A stretch of DNA of 64,000 nucleotides from the NCBI RefSeq assembly GCF_000143415.4, contig NW_003314312.1, positions 1,095,580-1,159,579 on the forward strand, in the 5' to 3' direction. The notes below the pieces were generated by a model, which did not search any database, was not told where the DNA came from, and saw only the letters and a list, made by a program, of their open reading frames with translations. The stretch's first letter is position 1. Each line of letters starts with the position of its first letter. Below are positions 21,187 to 32,823 of the stretch, in pieces. The translations under genes and the position numbers were made by a program. This DNA comes from Selaginella moellendorffii (lineage: Eukaryota; Streptophyta; Lycopodiopsida; Selaginellales; Selaginellaceae).

Positions 21187-23711
21187 CAGTGAAGTTTTTG
21201 CTGCACAAGTCAGAGGCCTTTGAAGCTTTCAAGGTCTACAAGCTGCAAGCGGAGCTTGAGACAAGCAGAAAAATCAAGATGCTGAGAAGTGATGGTGGTG
21301 GAGAGTTCACCTCTAACGCCTTTAAGGAGTTCTGTGAGCAAGCTGGAATTAAGCGGCAACTTTCAGTGCCTTCAACTCCTGAGCAAAATGGCGTGGCTGA
21401 GAGGATGAACCGAACTCTTGTGGAGATGGCACGAGCGATCTTGCAAGATGCAGGCATGCCAAATTTCTTTTGGTGTGATGCTGTGAAGACAGCAGCCTAC
21501 TTGAGGAATAGGCTGATTACTTCTGCTGTCAAGGGACGAACACCTTATGAGGTGTGGTATGGGAAGGCACCAGACATGAGCCATCTCAGGATCTTTGGGT
21601 GTGTAGCTTATGCACTCAAGGACGAGCCCAAGAAGCTGGACAGTAGAAGTGAGAAGTGCATTCTCCTTGGCTATGCAAGCAAGATGAAGGGTTACAAGCT
21701 CTTCAACCTGAACACCAGGAAGGTGATCACGAGCAGGAATGTCATCTTCGACGAGTCTAAGATGTACAACACCAAGAACCAGCTAGCAACCACCTCGCAG
21801 CAGATGCCGTTACTCATTAGTGGTAAGCAAACCCTAATTGAGGATAGCGACAGCGAGGAGGAAGATGCCTCTCGACGGCAGCGTGCACACTCAGGCGGAG
21901 CAGCTACAGGTGGAGGTGGAGTCGTGGCTCAAGTTCCTCCCAGGGCAGGCCGAACTCTTCCAAGGAGTGTCTCAGATCTCTCACCTTCTCTCAATTTCGA
22001 GGAAGGCAGCTCTAGTGAGAGCAGCCAGCAGCAGGAAAGCAGCCAGCAGCAGGAAGCAGCAGCACCTCGTAGATCCAGTCGTGTTCGTGTCTTGACTGAA
22101 CAAGGACAGCAGTACAGAGAGGATGTGGCATTAAAGCAGGCTCTTGAGGCTTCTAGAGTTGAAGCCAGAGCAGCTCGTGATCGCAGTGCATCTGAGCCAC
22201 CTCCAGTAACCTCAGCAGCATTTTATTATGCTGCAAGCTCACCGTCCCAGCAGCAGGAGGAAGTTCCTTCTGAGGACATGGAACTCGACTTTCTAGCACT
22301 CTTTCACCAAGCAGAAGCCACAGCACCCAAGACCCTGCAAGAAGCCTTGGCTGGTCCAAATGCAGCAGAGTGGCAGCATGCAATTTTCCTAGAGTATCAA
22401 TCTCTGATGGAAAATGAAACGTGGGACTTGGTGGAGCTTCCTACAGGCAGAAGAATCGTGAGTACAAAGTGGCTGTTCCGGATCAAGTATAAGCCAGATG
22501 GCTCTATTGATCGTTACAAGGCCAGATTTGTAGCTCGAGGATTTTCTCAAGTAGAAGGAGTGGACTTTGCAGAAACATTTTCACCAGTGGTGAAACATGC
22601 ATCGATCAGGATGTTGCTGAACATTGCTGCTCAAGAAAACTTGGAAGTCGAGCAGATGGACGTCACCACAGCTTTTCTGAATGGAGATCTACATGAGGAG
22701 GTCTTTATCTCGCAACCAGAGGGCTTTGTTGTTCCAGGGAAGGAACATTTAGTGTGCCGGTTGAAGAAGGCTTTATATGGCCTTAAACAAGCACCCAGGG
22801 CCTGGTACGAGAAAATGGACGCTTATCTCTTGGGTTTGGGGTTCTCCAAGACTTCAGCTGACAGTAATGTGTACTTGAAGCGAGTGGGAGAATTTCGAGC
22901 CATGATAGCTCTCTATGTGGATGACTGCATCCTTTTCTCAAGTGAAGGTGCTACCATGAAGCAGTTGAAGCTGGATTTGGGGTGCCGATTCAAGATGGTT
23001 GACATGGGACCTCTTCACTACTGCCTTGGCATTCAGATCTTCCGAGACAGGAGGAAGGGAGTGATTCAGATGTCTCAGAAGAAGTACATTCTGGACGTGC
23101 TTCAGAGGTTTCAACTCAGTGAGCTGAACCCAGCAACCACACCTATGGAGGTTGGTCTAAAACTTTCACAGGATATGTCACCGACAACACCAGTTGAACA
23201 GGAACATATGAAGCGGATCCCATATAGGCAGATGGTGGGAAGCTTAGTGTACCTGATGGTGTGTACGAGGCCAGACATAGCCTATGCAGTGGGAGCAGTT
23301 TCACAGCACTTGGAAAATCCTGGCTACCAGCACTGGTTAGCAGTAAAGCGGATTTTCAGATACTTGAAGGGGACTGCCAACTATGGTCTTGTTTACAAGC
23401 AGCAGCCTAGGGGTATTCAGCTCGTTGGATACTCAGATGCTGATTGGGCTGGTGAAGTTGACAAGAGGAAGTCCACTTCAGGCTATATGTTCAGCCTTGG
23501 TAGTGGAGCAGTTACTTGGTGCAGTAAAAGGCAGCCAACAATTGCACTATCAAGCACCGAAGCTGAGTACGTGGCCACTACCTTAGCAGCCAAAGAGTGT
23601 GTTTGGCTGAGGCAACTATTGAGTGGAGTATATTATCTGCCTCCCGTTAAAACTTGTTCTGATTTGCACCATGGCGGACAAGACAGCATGGCCGAGCACT
23701 TCGAAGTATGA
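21180..23711 (+). pseudogene. copia integrase (truncated)-RT-RNase H
   Basis: An 840-codon open frame begins inside the integrase core. It includes DGGGEF and the Glu motif of integrase, the copia integrase C-terminal region (LRIFGCVAYALKDEPKKL), a glutamine/serine-rich linker, and full RT. RNase H follows, to STEAEYVATTLAAKECVWLR. The final ~28 codons do not match copia and reflect junction with unrelated DNA. The ATG at 21180 is unlikely to be a natural start. Confidence 0.8.
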
Positions 23712-24034
23712 AAACATGAACAAAGAATTCCCTGGGACAGATTTTTGGGCAGCAAAAGAGATATAATAATCAATAGTTTTAGCCGTCCATCCTGAAGATT
23801 GCAACGTGGAGGCCCGCATGGCGTAAAAGAATAGATGATGTGCCAACATGAAACCCAATTGTTTAGAGATCTTTTTCTCCACGAGATCTTTTTACCCAAG
23901 CTTGTGCTTGATGATCCCAGTGACCCGAAATGTGATCTTCTTCCTGGACTTCATGGTCGCGGCACCCTGCCCAAATGCTCTATCTTTGCCCTGAGCCTCT
24001 ATCCAGCATGTCTCCAGGCAGTGATGAGTCTTGA
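23712..24034. other. Junction DNA between two copia elements
   Basis: No LTR, gene or RNA gene was recognised. Short frames on both strands do not match families I know. This is where a 3' LTR of the element at 19.6-23.7 kb would be expected, and it is absent. Confidence 0.4.
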
Positions 24035-26426
24035 GTGGGTCATGCACTTCACTCAAAGACAACCATGCTTAAGAGTGTGAGCATCTGCTTAGCATGTTGC
24101 CAGTGTCCTTTGACAACGTGTTTCAGACTCTTCAGCCTTCAGTTCCTGGGGGAAAAATCACTTGGAGGGACATCAGAACAGCTCTCACAAACAATACCTT
24201 GCATAGGAAGTCATTTACATACTTCACTACAACAAAAACAAAGCCAAAATCCAAGGATGCCGGACTCAAGAAAAAACAACACCTGCCTTGCCTGCACTGC
24301 AAGAAAACCAATCACGATGAAGCCAATTGCTGGTTCAAATACCCACAAAAACGACCACAAAAGTGAGTGAAAGCACTAATTGTACAACAATTGGATCCTT
24401 GCGTAGATGTATCTACTTCCTCTGCTTACTTGGCTTCTTGTGAGGACTGTTTTTTCCCTTGATTTAGGGGTGACGGACCACTTAGCATCAGATGATCGCT
24501 GGTTCAAACATCTTGAGCATTTGGAGAGCGCTCCTACAATGATTGTTGCTGGTGGCAGTGAGCTAAAGATCAAAGCCAAAGGAACAATTATCCTGAAACT
24601 CACTTTTGGCTTCACAGCCACTGTGAGTGATGTTTTCTTTGTACCTGATCTTTAGGCCACTTTACTTTCTATTGGACTCTTGACCGATTCAGGATTTGTT
24701 TGCTAACTCCTGATGGCGATTTAGGCTTTCATCAGTTCTTAACGTTTGTTGCCACCCTGGCCTCACAGCTTGAGCTGTGGCATCAACGCTATGGACATGG
24801 CAATCCCAGTGCATAGCATCTCGTTGAAGCCATTCCAACAAGCATTCCATTTTGCCAAGGATGTCATCTTGGGAAGTAGTCTTGGACACCTTTTCCCAAG
24901 CAGTGAGTGAAATTCTTGAACTAGTCCATAGTGATCTTTGGGGACCAGCTCCTCACCCTTCCTATGGTGGCACAAAATATTTCATAACTTTAGTTGCAAG
25001 ACTTTTGTCTTCTATTTACAGCAAAAATTGCAAGCTCTAGCAACATCCCAAAAATCTTGTGGAAAAGCAGACCAGAAAGCATTTGAAGCGGTTCCAGTCT
25101 GATGGTGGTGGTGAATATATTTTTTGGGAATTCATAAAATTTCTGGAGCAGTATGAAATTCAGGGTGAATATAGAGTGTAAAAACATGATGTTATTTGAA
25201 GTTGTTTATTTCTTTCCCTTTAAGTTAACTGGAAAAAGGGTAATTGTTTTATAAAAGAACCTTTAATGACTATTTTATCTTTATTTATCCTTCAAAGTTT
25301 TAAGGATCCACAGTGACAATATATCTAAATTTCATCCCATGATCACATGTGCTACATAATAGCATGCTTCAATTCAACAATGTCCATTATGTTTTAGGCT
25401 GAAACCATCATGACAACATTACTTGCAAAACTGTTTTCCCACCAAGGAAGTTATAGGAAAAAGTCCAAAGAGATAAGGATAGGAAAGAAACCCTCTATGA
25501 ATCATTTATGGACTTTTGGATGTAAAGCATTTTCTCACATCTGGAAGAAGCTCTTTCCTCACAGTGGGCTTGAGCACAAGGCTTACCATATTTTTAACCC
25601 CATCACTAAGTGGTTAATATTTTTTCAGGACAATGAATCTCCCCAAAGTTTTTATCCAGTGGGAGTGGCCTCGTCCTCTCAAGCTGTTCTTTCCACTACA
25701 GATTTTATTTGTGGTACAACAGTTGATACATGGTTAAATGTATAAGTTTATTTATCATGACGATCTGTGGTGTCGACTGGATCACTCACGTGGCTGCATG
25801 CTAATGTGGTTTTGTTCACTCCCACACTCCTCAAGGCCAACGTAAAGTCAATCTAGGACCCTTTGTGAAGACCTCATGTTTAACATGAGGAAGTGGTTTT
25901 GTCAGCACGTCCACTAGCATGGAGTTTGTTTGGCAGAACTCCAGCTTGATCATTCCTCTCTATATCTACTCTCATATAAAGTGGAAGTGCCGCTCAATGT
26001 GTTTAGTATGAGAGTGGAACTTGGAGTTCTTGGTCAAGGCTATTGTAGACTGATTATAAGACAATAGCTTTACCACCTGTGTTGATTTGTAGATCCTAGA
26101 GAAAGAAAGCATCTAGAGCAGTCTATCGCTCTATGGTCGGCAATGTGATCTATCTGGTAATTTTCACTTGGCCTGACCTTGAATATGTTGTGAGAACAGT
26201 GGCAAAGTACGTGGACCATCACATTGGCAGGCGTTGCAACAAGATGGCTGGTTACTTTGATGCTGATTGGGAAGGAGATCCCAACAACATGCTATATTTT
26301 CCTGCTAAATGGAAGAAATGTATTACAGCAATGTCAAATACCAAGGCTGAGTACAGAGCTGCAGGGGCTGCAACCAAGGAAGCAACGCTCCTTGGGATTG
26401 ATCAAGGTACTCTCCACTCTCAATAA
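24035..26426 (+). mobile_element. Older degraded copia element
   Basis: Plus-strand remnants appear in copia order. A gag end with zinc knuckle CLHCKKTNHDEANCW lies near 24290. A protease start reads DLGVTDHLASD, with the active Ser-Gly altered (24460), then VSDVFFVPDL. The integrase front (LVHSDLWGPAPHPSYGGTKY, 24920) and DGGGEY (25105) follow, then an integrase C-terminal piece (WTFGCKAFSHIWKK, 25510) and an RT/RNase H end (MVGNVIYLVIFTWPDLEYVV, 26133; FDADWEGDP, 26260). Many stops and frame breaks occur. The dispersed repeat at 25200-25360 splits the integrase. Confidence 0.75.
25200..25360 (+). repeat. Dispersed ~150-bp repeat, copy 3
   Basis: It matches 4590-4745 in the same orientation (aagttaactggaaaaagggt ... 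catcccatgatcacatgt). It interrupts the degraded integrase and therefore inserted, or was rearranged, after that copia element. Confidence 0.6.
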
Positions 26427-26434
26427 ATAATTTT

Positions 26435-28015
26435 GTGCCTATGTCCATGGAAAAATGCAAGCAGAATGAGTGGAAAGGCAGGGTGCCCTTTAAGGCTACT
26501 TCACATTTGGAGCAAGCCTTTATATTAGTAAGCAGTTGGGTGGAAAGAAACAAAATAGCCCTTTCTCGTTTCTTCCCACTCCATTGCTTGCTAATAAACA
26601 AGGCTTGCTCCACACATAAAGCAGGCTGAGAGGGCACCTTGCCTTTCTACTCGTTCTGCTTGCATTCTTCCTCGATCAAGTCTGAATAGAGTGAGTCCAA
26701 GTCCTTTCCAGGCACAGCTGAGAGCATCAATGTGAAAGGTTGGAGTTCAAGGGAGAAAGAGCTGAGTAAGAATGCCTTAGCTTGATCAGTGGTGATTGCA
26801 TCCTTCAGCTCAGTGATCATCAGTTAAACTTTCCAATGTAAGTGTCATCAGGTTGCATGCTCAGTGTTTGTCTTAACACGACCTTAGCATTGGTAGATTT
26901 GGCTTTTGAACACTTCAATAAATTATTATATTTGTCCATCTATATCCATTTGATTTCCCAAGGGAGCTATAACTTTTTTCCAACCGGGTGAACCTATTCA
27001 CTCAAGGCACCTAGGTGGATATTTAGGCGAGGCCACAGAAGCCAAAGATGACTGGCAGTTCCCCACCACCGTTGGAGTTGGCATCTCGAGCTGGTCTGGG
27101 AGCTTGCCATGGTGTGCTTTTGGAGAAGTTTCTCCCAGCCCCCAGAATTTCCTGCTGCGTAAGAATATATTAAACAAGAATTTTGCTACAAAAGCAAAAG
27201 TTCACGGGACAGAATTTCTCCACCTGGAAAACAAAAGTCTTTCTCTCAGTCATTGGGTTAGGTCTTGGTGATGTCAGCAAAACAACCCACCAGAACTGGA
27301 CATCCCCTAACATGGAGTGAAAAACTCGGGGACAACAAGGGCACATCTTCCGGCAGGCTGGGCAAAGAGCTTGTTAGCGCTTTTGCTCCTGGATTTTTCG
27401 CTCCACTCGCACCAGCACTGTCATGTGCTTCTCAGCCAAGCCTTTGCTTCTTCCTCTGCCACTGTCCTCTTGCCATTAGATCGTTCGCTGCTCCAATACC
27501 ATGTGGTATTATGAAATGGTGTTGTTATACAGTTAAATGTATGAGTTTACCGTGACGACCCATGGCAGCGATTGGATCACTCACGTGGCTGTATGCTGAC
27601 ATGGTCTTGTTCATTCCCACATTGTTCCAATCATGGTTCAGCCACCTCTTCCAGCACCAGCAAGCGTTGTTGTGCCGGAGACATCATTTCCCCTGTTGAT
27701 ATGGTTTCCCCTTCAGTGCGAGACAATCCCCAGGTTGGTGACCTCCAGGTTTCTGTGCTGCCACAACCAGATCCACAACCAATTATTAAAGAACCACCAG
27801 TTCTTACCAGCTTCTTGAGATGATGGTTGCTGCCGTCCAAGATGTATCGGAGTTCCTGGTTCAAACCTTTACTTTCTAGGGTGAACCTTTCTCACGTTCC
27901 ACATAGCTAGAGGCTATGGCTTCACAAGGCAAGGAAAAGTGGCATCTCGATTTTGACGAAGAGTACACTTCTCTTGTCAAAAATCACACTTTTTCTTTAG
28001 TAATCCATCAACCTT
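26435..28015 (-). mobile_element. Inverted copy of the 2.85-5.76 kb composite repeat
   Basis: In order: an imperfect palindrome (26450-26640) equal to 5330-5535, gag remnants on the minus strand (26650-26880) equal to 5140-5340, a rearranged piece of the large palindrome arm (27140-27300), the module 27300-27540 equal to 3290-3547, and an RT start (27600-28010; MASQGKEKWHLDFDEEYTSL) equal to 2850-3255. Relative to the first copy these are reverse complements in mirrored order. Nothing is coding. Confidence 0.65.
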
Positions 28016-28268
28016 AATAGTCAGCCCTAATAGTCAACCCTAATGGCCGCGGGATCCACGTGGCAGGGGCCGGCCGGCTCAGCCCAAGAGGCGGAGCAAA
28101 ATTCCGCAAATTTTGAAAACGCGCGCGCAAGGCCCATGGGCGGGAGAGTCCCGGATCCATTGTTAGGGCTTGGGAGCCACAGCCCGGCTCGCCCTAGGGT
28201 TTAAGCAGGTGAGTAAGCTGGATTGCATCGCCATCGCCTTGTGAGCTAGCCGCGCCGCCTCTCCCAGG

Positions 28269-30420
28269 ATGTCCGACTCGTGCCTGGATGTGGAGGGCTT
28301 TCCAGTCGGCCTCGACACGGAAATGCAGGCGCTACCCGCCTACAATCGCAAGGAAAAGTCTCTGGGCCTCCTGTGCGAGAAGTAAGTCATCGATGCTCTT
28401 TGCACGTCTCTTGCGCTAAGCCCAACTCCCAAATTGCAGCTTCCTCAGCTTGTATGGAGCTGAGCAAGGCACCGAGTGCATCAGCCTGGACGAAGCAGCA
28501 TTCCGGCTAGGTATGTCTTCTTCTTCTTTGAAAACACTCTCCAAAGGATTTTTTTCTCCAAAACAAAGCTCAAGAACAAACACTAGGAATTGAGAAAGAT
28601 CAGCTTTTATTCTGGGTCTCGTTCTATCAGGTGTGGAAAGGAGGCGCATCTACGACATTGTAAATATTCTCGAGAGTGTAGAGGTAAGTAGTATACCATT
28701 AGAAGCCTTTGGTGTCATTGCACTTGTGTGTCTTTGACATGACCAGGTGCTGGTGAGAAAAGCGAAGAACTGTTACATGTGGTACGGGTTTACAAGGCTT
28801 CCGCAGGCTTTGAAGGAGATGAAGGTACACACAAGCTGAGATTGTTTACAGTCTGAGAATGCTGCTTCTTGTAACCAGCAAGCGGCTCTTCGGGAATATG
28901 GACTGGATGGGTGGGGAAGCGACAAGCATGAGGTGAGTTTGTCACTTGTATCTCGCTTGTTCCTGCTAAGGCTGTTTTGTGGACTGGCCAGGAGCACCCC
29001 CACGATGACAGCGCGCTTGGAACACAGGAGTCTATCAACATGCCTGATAGTTCTACTGCGTGTCCATATACTGAGTCGTACAGCTTCTACAAGCCCAAGA
29101 GCAAAGCAGGTGACCTTGGCTGCATTGCCTTTGCCGTTTCAAGTGTTTGTTCAGATTGTAGGCGCGAGAAATCCCTTGGTCTGCTAAGCCAGAAGTTCGT
29201 GCAGCTGTTCCTCATCTCTCAGGTGGTCTGCTCTAATGCTACATGCGGTCGCTAACCTTTGGACCCTGTTTGCACGCAGACACAGGTAGTTTCGTTAGAT
29301 GAAGCCGCCAGAGTTTTATTCGGAGGATGCACTGACCCTTCGAAGCTCAAAAGTAAGCTGTGATTTTTGCCTGGCATCGTGGTGCTTGACTTTGGTTTGC
29401 AGCAAAAGTCAGGCGCCTCTACGACATTGCCAACGTGTTGACCTCGCTTCAGCTGATTGAAAAGGTTGGCCTTCCTTGCTGCAGGCTGTGATTAACGCTT
29501 TTCACAGACTCACGGGACGGAGAACCGAAAGCCTGCATTCAAATGGCTTGGAGTGAGAGACAATGGCAAGTTCAAAAGTTTCTTACGTGGCTTAAGTGGT
29601 GCTTATCTCTTCCAGGAGTCCTTTTCAAGAAACGCCAATTCCGGCCGTGTAAGCCGACCGATCCGTTCGCAGCCAACGCCACCAAGCGGCAAACACTGAA
29701 GCGCGGGGCGGTACCTTACGAACAACACCACACGGGTAAACGATTCAACTTGAAACCCTTGCAGCCCAAGTGTGCAAGCTTTGCAGGAAGCACTTCTCTT
29801 GCTTGTAACACTAGTGGTCATGCTGACGGAGTTGCATTTGTTGACGCATCGTCCTATGCTGCTGCTTCTGCTTCTGCCGCTCCTGTGACCCCTGCGGGCT
29901 TCCCATATAGTATGGTGCATTTTGGTGCTGCTGCTGCTCCTTGTGGATGGTTGCATGCGTGGGATGGTGGTGGACGTGATTCATGCAGGTGTGCGGATTA
30001 TAGGTGCAGCCATTCATGCTCCGTGTTGCCTTCGTTTGCAGCTGAGTGCTCCTGTTGCCTGAATGACTTGGTGGTGCCAAGATGTCCTCCGGCCAACCTT
30101 TGTCAATGTCCTTGTAGCATAATGCGTGAGCTGGGTGCAGGACTGGGTGGAGGTTACGGCACCAACAGCACCACCACCTCCAATCAGCAGCAGCTACAGC
30201 AGTGCCCACTCCACTTTGGGATTGCGGCTGCGATGCAGTACCAGAACGAGAGTGAGTTTTCACCAAGCTTTTTCTCGCTGTTAACCCGTGAAGTTGTTTG
30301 TGGCATGCAGCGTTGAACGGCGTGCTTGCACACTACGTCGAGTGCTGGAGAAGTATGTGCTTTCAAGGCCAGCAGCGTGGGCTTGATCCCACGTCGTGTG
30401 ATTCGGCATTTAAAAAGTAA
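28269..30420 (+). CDS. DEL: Atypical E2F transcription repressor (DEL/E2F7-8 type)
   Basis: Eleven exons (28269-28381, 28440-28510, 28631-28683, 28747-28824, 28879-28932, 28992-29222, 29280-29352, 29403-29464, 29508-29577, 29616-30251, 30311-30420) join in frame to 516 residues. Two winged-helix DNA-binding domains occur in tandem. The first reads YNRKEKSLGLLCENFLSLYG ... VERRRIYDIVNILES. The second reads RREKSLGLLSQKFVQLF ... KVRRLYDIANVLTSLQLIEK and KPAFKWLG. No DP-dimerisation, marked-box or RB-binding segment follows, which defines DEL proteins. These bind E2F sites as monomers and repress cell-cycle or endocycle genes in the nucleus. The tail is Ala/Ser/Cys-rich and unrecognised. A 45-base in-frame stretch (29110-29154) may be an optional intron. 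Confidence 0.9.
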
Positions 30421-30439
30421 AAGAGCTGGCTTTCGAAGA

Positions 30440-30625
30440 AGAAGGCCCTCTTTTCAGTGCATTCTAGTGCTCGAAGATGGTTGGAAAGAATTAGTCCTGA
30501 TGTTGGGGCGTGGAAGAATTTGCTGGGAGCTTGTAGCGATGTGAATCGAGGCGACATTGGCTAGCTTCGCTTTGCTTGATCAATCGAGCGAAACTGATGC
30601 TGTCCAAGGAGAATAATCAAAGTCT
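30440..30625 (+). pseudogene. Relic of PPR-A end plus PPR-B start
   Basis: The segment gcgtggaagaatttgctggg and on to gatgtgaatcgaggcgacat matches, with a gap, the C-terminal codons of the PPR gene at 41363-43294 (GAWKNLLGAC ... VDRGD). It is followed by the intergenic tract ctagcttcgctttgcttgat and a piece matching the first codons of the PPR gene at 32824. It is thus a third partial copy of the PPR-A/PPR-B junction, with deletions and stops. Confidence 0.65.
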
Positions 30626-30945
30626 AGTGATCTTAGTGATACCCACAGGTGCTCCGATCTTCTGCAGAACCTCGGCCTTTTTTCCAACATCGAGCTTGGC
30701 AATGGGAAGCTCCACTCCATACTTGTCCACTCTCCGCGAGAACAGCCGCCAGATTCAAAGCCCTCTGTCCTCCCATCGTCGGATCCGGCCTGAATTGCTC
30801 CAGAGCTCTATACGAACTGGTCCGCGCGAGTTGGACCACGAGTTACGAATCCAGCTACGTTCGCCACCTTCTCACGCACCTTCATCATTCAAATTGTAAA
30901 CAAATCAAATTTCAGATTTTATTAAATTGTCTTGAATGACAGAAG
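30626..30945 (-). pseudogene. Decayed coding remnant, unidentified, repeated near 44.7-45.0 kb
   Basis: On the minus strand a short frame reads DKYGVELPIAKLDVGKKAEV then LQKIGAPVGITKIT. The same aagtatggagtggagctt core and flanking tract recur at 44886-44910 beyond the other GDSL copy. Both look like worn copies of the same flanking gene. I do not recognise the family. Confidence 0.4.
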
Positions 30946-32109
30946 TTAATTTTCAGAGGGTGGCATTGGAATACCACACCCTGGAAGTAAATTTAATCTT
31001 GGAGAGATAAAATTGCCATGTAAAACAAATTGAGATGATACCTCATAGAAATGTTGTGTGTAATGTGTGCCATCCCAAGTAACATGTTCTCCAGGATTTT
31101 TACAAGTAGTGCCATTTGTTTGTCCACAACCACAAAGTGCTAAACCTTCACAATGATAATCATTTCCTGGTATACCGCAACAAGCACTTTTATAGCTTTT
31201 AAATTTGTAGTGATGCATGTTCTTTATCACATGATCAGTTGCTGCAAACCAATCAAAATGATATATGTTAATATCATCATTTTGATAATTAATATCAATC
31301 ACCATATCCAAAAGCTGCTTGTTAAAGGTTTCAAATACTTGTGTAACCTCAACAATACATCCAAACTGATCAGTATGTGTATTAAAGATATCAGCAAATT
31401 CTGTAAATGCAGACATATAACCTGGAGCACAATCTGAACGAGGAAGATTCAGCACTAGGAAATTTCTTGCTCCAGATTCATATAAACTTAAAATACTAGA
31501 TTTAATTCCGGATATCACAGATGGAATAGTGGTATTTAAAATATCTGAAAAACGTGGCATCATATAATTAATATCATTACCCCCAATCTCAATAAAATAA
31601 AGTGCTTTCTCATATAATACATTTTTATCCACTTTAGCTCCATCTTGATAATCTTTCACTTGTTGTTTATGCCATAAAAAATCTGAAACTTGTGCCGATA
31701 ATATGTGAGGTGTAGAAAAATTATTATTAGATGGACAAACAGTAGCTCCAGCATAACCAAAATTCAAGCTTGTGAAATAAGTACCATTATATGTTAAGCT
31801 AGGACGTGCAGAATCACCAAGCTTGAGACCACGAGTTAAGAAATCAATAAGCAAATATCCATCACTATATCTCCCAGTAGGCTTTCCAATTGTCATTCCA
31901 TATGGAAAAGATCCAGAAGGACTAGTATTACCAGAAGCAAGTGCTTCAAGATTACGATTTCCAGTGTCAGATAGTGAATCAGTAAGACTGAAGATTGCAG
32001 TCGGGCACAATACTGATGGAAAATTTTGACGAGCATTAACTTGAAACATAAAAAACATCAAGAGAACCACAAATGACATCAAAGATATGGGAGCCATTGA
32101 AAAAGTCAT
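30946..32109 (-). CDS. GDSL esterase/lipase, copy 1, AT-rich and intronless
   Basis: A 387-residue frame with an N-terminal hydrophobic signal (LMSFVVLLMFFMFQVNA) is predicted secreted. GDSL/SGNH family blocks are present in order: block I IFSLTDSLSDTGN (the canonical Gly is Thr; catalytic Ser kept), block III GGNDINY, and block V DGTHYTQ with the catalytic Asp and His. Plant GDSL enzymes of this length hydrolyse acyl esters in the cell wall or apoplast; substrate unknown. Cysteines near the C-terminus (CCGIPG, CGCGQTNGTTC) suggest disulfides. Unlike most plant GDSL genes there is no intron, and codons are strikingly AT-ending. The paralogue at 43542-44705 is nearly identical in the middle third. 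Confidence 0.9.
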   Translation of the reverse strand: MTFSMAPISLMSFVVLLMFFMFQVNARQNFPSVLCPTAIFSLTDSLSDTGNRNLEALASGNTSPSGSFPYGMTIGKPTGRYSDGYLLIDFLTRGLKLGDSARPSLTYNGTYFTSLNFGYAGATVCPSNNNFSTPHILSAQVSDFLWHKQQVKDYQDGAKVDKNVLYEKALYFIEIGGNDINYMMPRFSDILNTTIPSVISGIKSSILSLYESGARNFLVLNLPRSDCAPGYMSAFTEFADIFNTHTDQFGCIVEVTQVFETFNKQLLDMVIDINYQNDDINIYHFDWFAATDHVIKNMHHYKFKSYKSACCGIPGNDYHCEGLALCGCGQTNGTTCKNPGEHVTWDGTHYTQHFYEVSSQFVLHGNFISPRLNLLPGCGIPMPPSEN

Positions 32110-32143
32110 GAGAATGAATGAATTGTGTTTGAAGAATGATTAT

Positions 32144-32151
32144 ATTTATAT
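32144..32151 (-). promoter_or_regulatory. TATA box of GDSL copy 1
   Basis: TATAAATA on the minus strand lies ~35 bases before the ATG at 32109. The same promoter tract, including an ACACACACACATATAAAT stretch, precedes the paralogue at 43542. Confidence 0.5.
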
Positions 32152-32281
32152 GTGTGTGTGGTGTCATTTTTATTTGACTCTTGATATTTTTACATAACAA
32201 GGTTCACAATTATACACTTCATTTATATTTCTATCCATAGTGGCTAAATTACTCTCTCAATCATTAAATTCCTAGCAGGAA

Positions 32282-32815
32282 ACTTGCTTGGAGGCAGCCT
32301 TGAATTGGTTTGATGCAGCTGAGACCAAAAGCTGCTAGAGCTCTTCACAATGCGTTCACTCACTACGACGAACAAACCGAACTAGCCAAGAGGATCACAT
32401 AGCGCTCCAGGAACTTGGGGAAAGCTCCTTCAAAACAGCCGCCACCTTGAGAATAGTCATACATGTCGATGAGGAGGTTCCCAAGAAACGCTGCAGTCCT
32501 GTGGAGGCCAGGAAAGTGTTCGATATGCCCAACAAAACCAACCGGAACCTCGTCTCCTGGAGTGTCATGGCCGGCGCTCAAGCTTACTTTGGAAGAATGC
32601 CATCGAGGAACGTCGTGTCGGCGCTCCGCCAGGCCGCGAACGTCGAGAGAGTGCTGCTCCCTGGATTCGGCCAGCACGGGATGATCGCTGGGAGCGGCGC
32701 CTTTGCAGCACCGAGAGAGCTCTTCGATCGGATGGACGTGAAGGCACCATCGTCGTGAGTCTTAACTCCGTCTCTCTAATATCATGAGAGGGTAGCCTTT
32801 GCTCGATCGGTCGAG
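32282..32815 (+). pseudogene. PPR-A relic (left cassette)
   Basis: The plus strand carries, with deletions and frame changes, the landmarks of the intact PPR gene at 41363-43294. These are the start (LHNAFTHYDEQTELA, 32345-32390), MSMRRFP-frame and EARKVFD (32500-32525), YFGRMPSRNVVS (32585-32620), QHGMIAGSGAFAAPRELFDR (32670-32730) and the terminal LSNIMRG-stop (32772-32795). About three quarters of the gene is missing. The stop lies ~30 bases before the start of the intact PPR gene at 32824. Confidence 0.8.
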
Positions 32816-32823
32816 CGAAACCG

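Larger units (their letters stand above)
19635..23711 (+). mobile_element. Ty1/copia retrotransposon, recent but defective
   Basis: Gag starts at 19684 (MGSVRDAIEIFDGKDFSGWQ, UBN2 region), with zinc knuckle CNICKKPGHWARDC near 20410 and protease active site WVDSGANRHMT near 20620. A TAG at 20776-20778 interrupts protease, and the same frame then continues to 21186 through the pre-integrase region (LGHSSIKRVQQLARGQ). A frame change at ~21180 follows loss of the front of the integrase core. The second and third catalytic acidic motifs remain (SDGGGEF, STPEQNGVAER) but the first Asp segment is missing. RT (YVDDCILF near 22915) and RNase H (SDADWAGE, STEAEYVA) are intact. Homology ends near 23630 without the usual C-terminal tail or polypurine tract. 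The element cannot be autonomous. Confidence 0.9.

Noticed and set aside
23712-24034. Expected 3' LTR of the copia element
   Set aside because: No sequence here repeats the region before the primer-binding site, and the polypurine tract is missing; the element is truncated.
28137-28148. Possible E2F site (gggcgggagag) upstream of DEL
   Set aside because: It differs from the TTTSSCGC consensus at a core flank and the region is generally GC-rich; autoregulation cannot be claimed.
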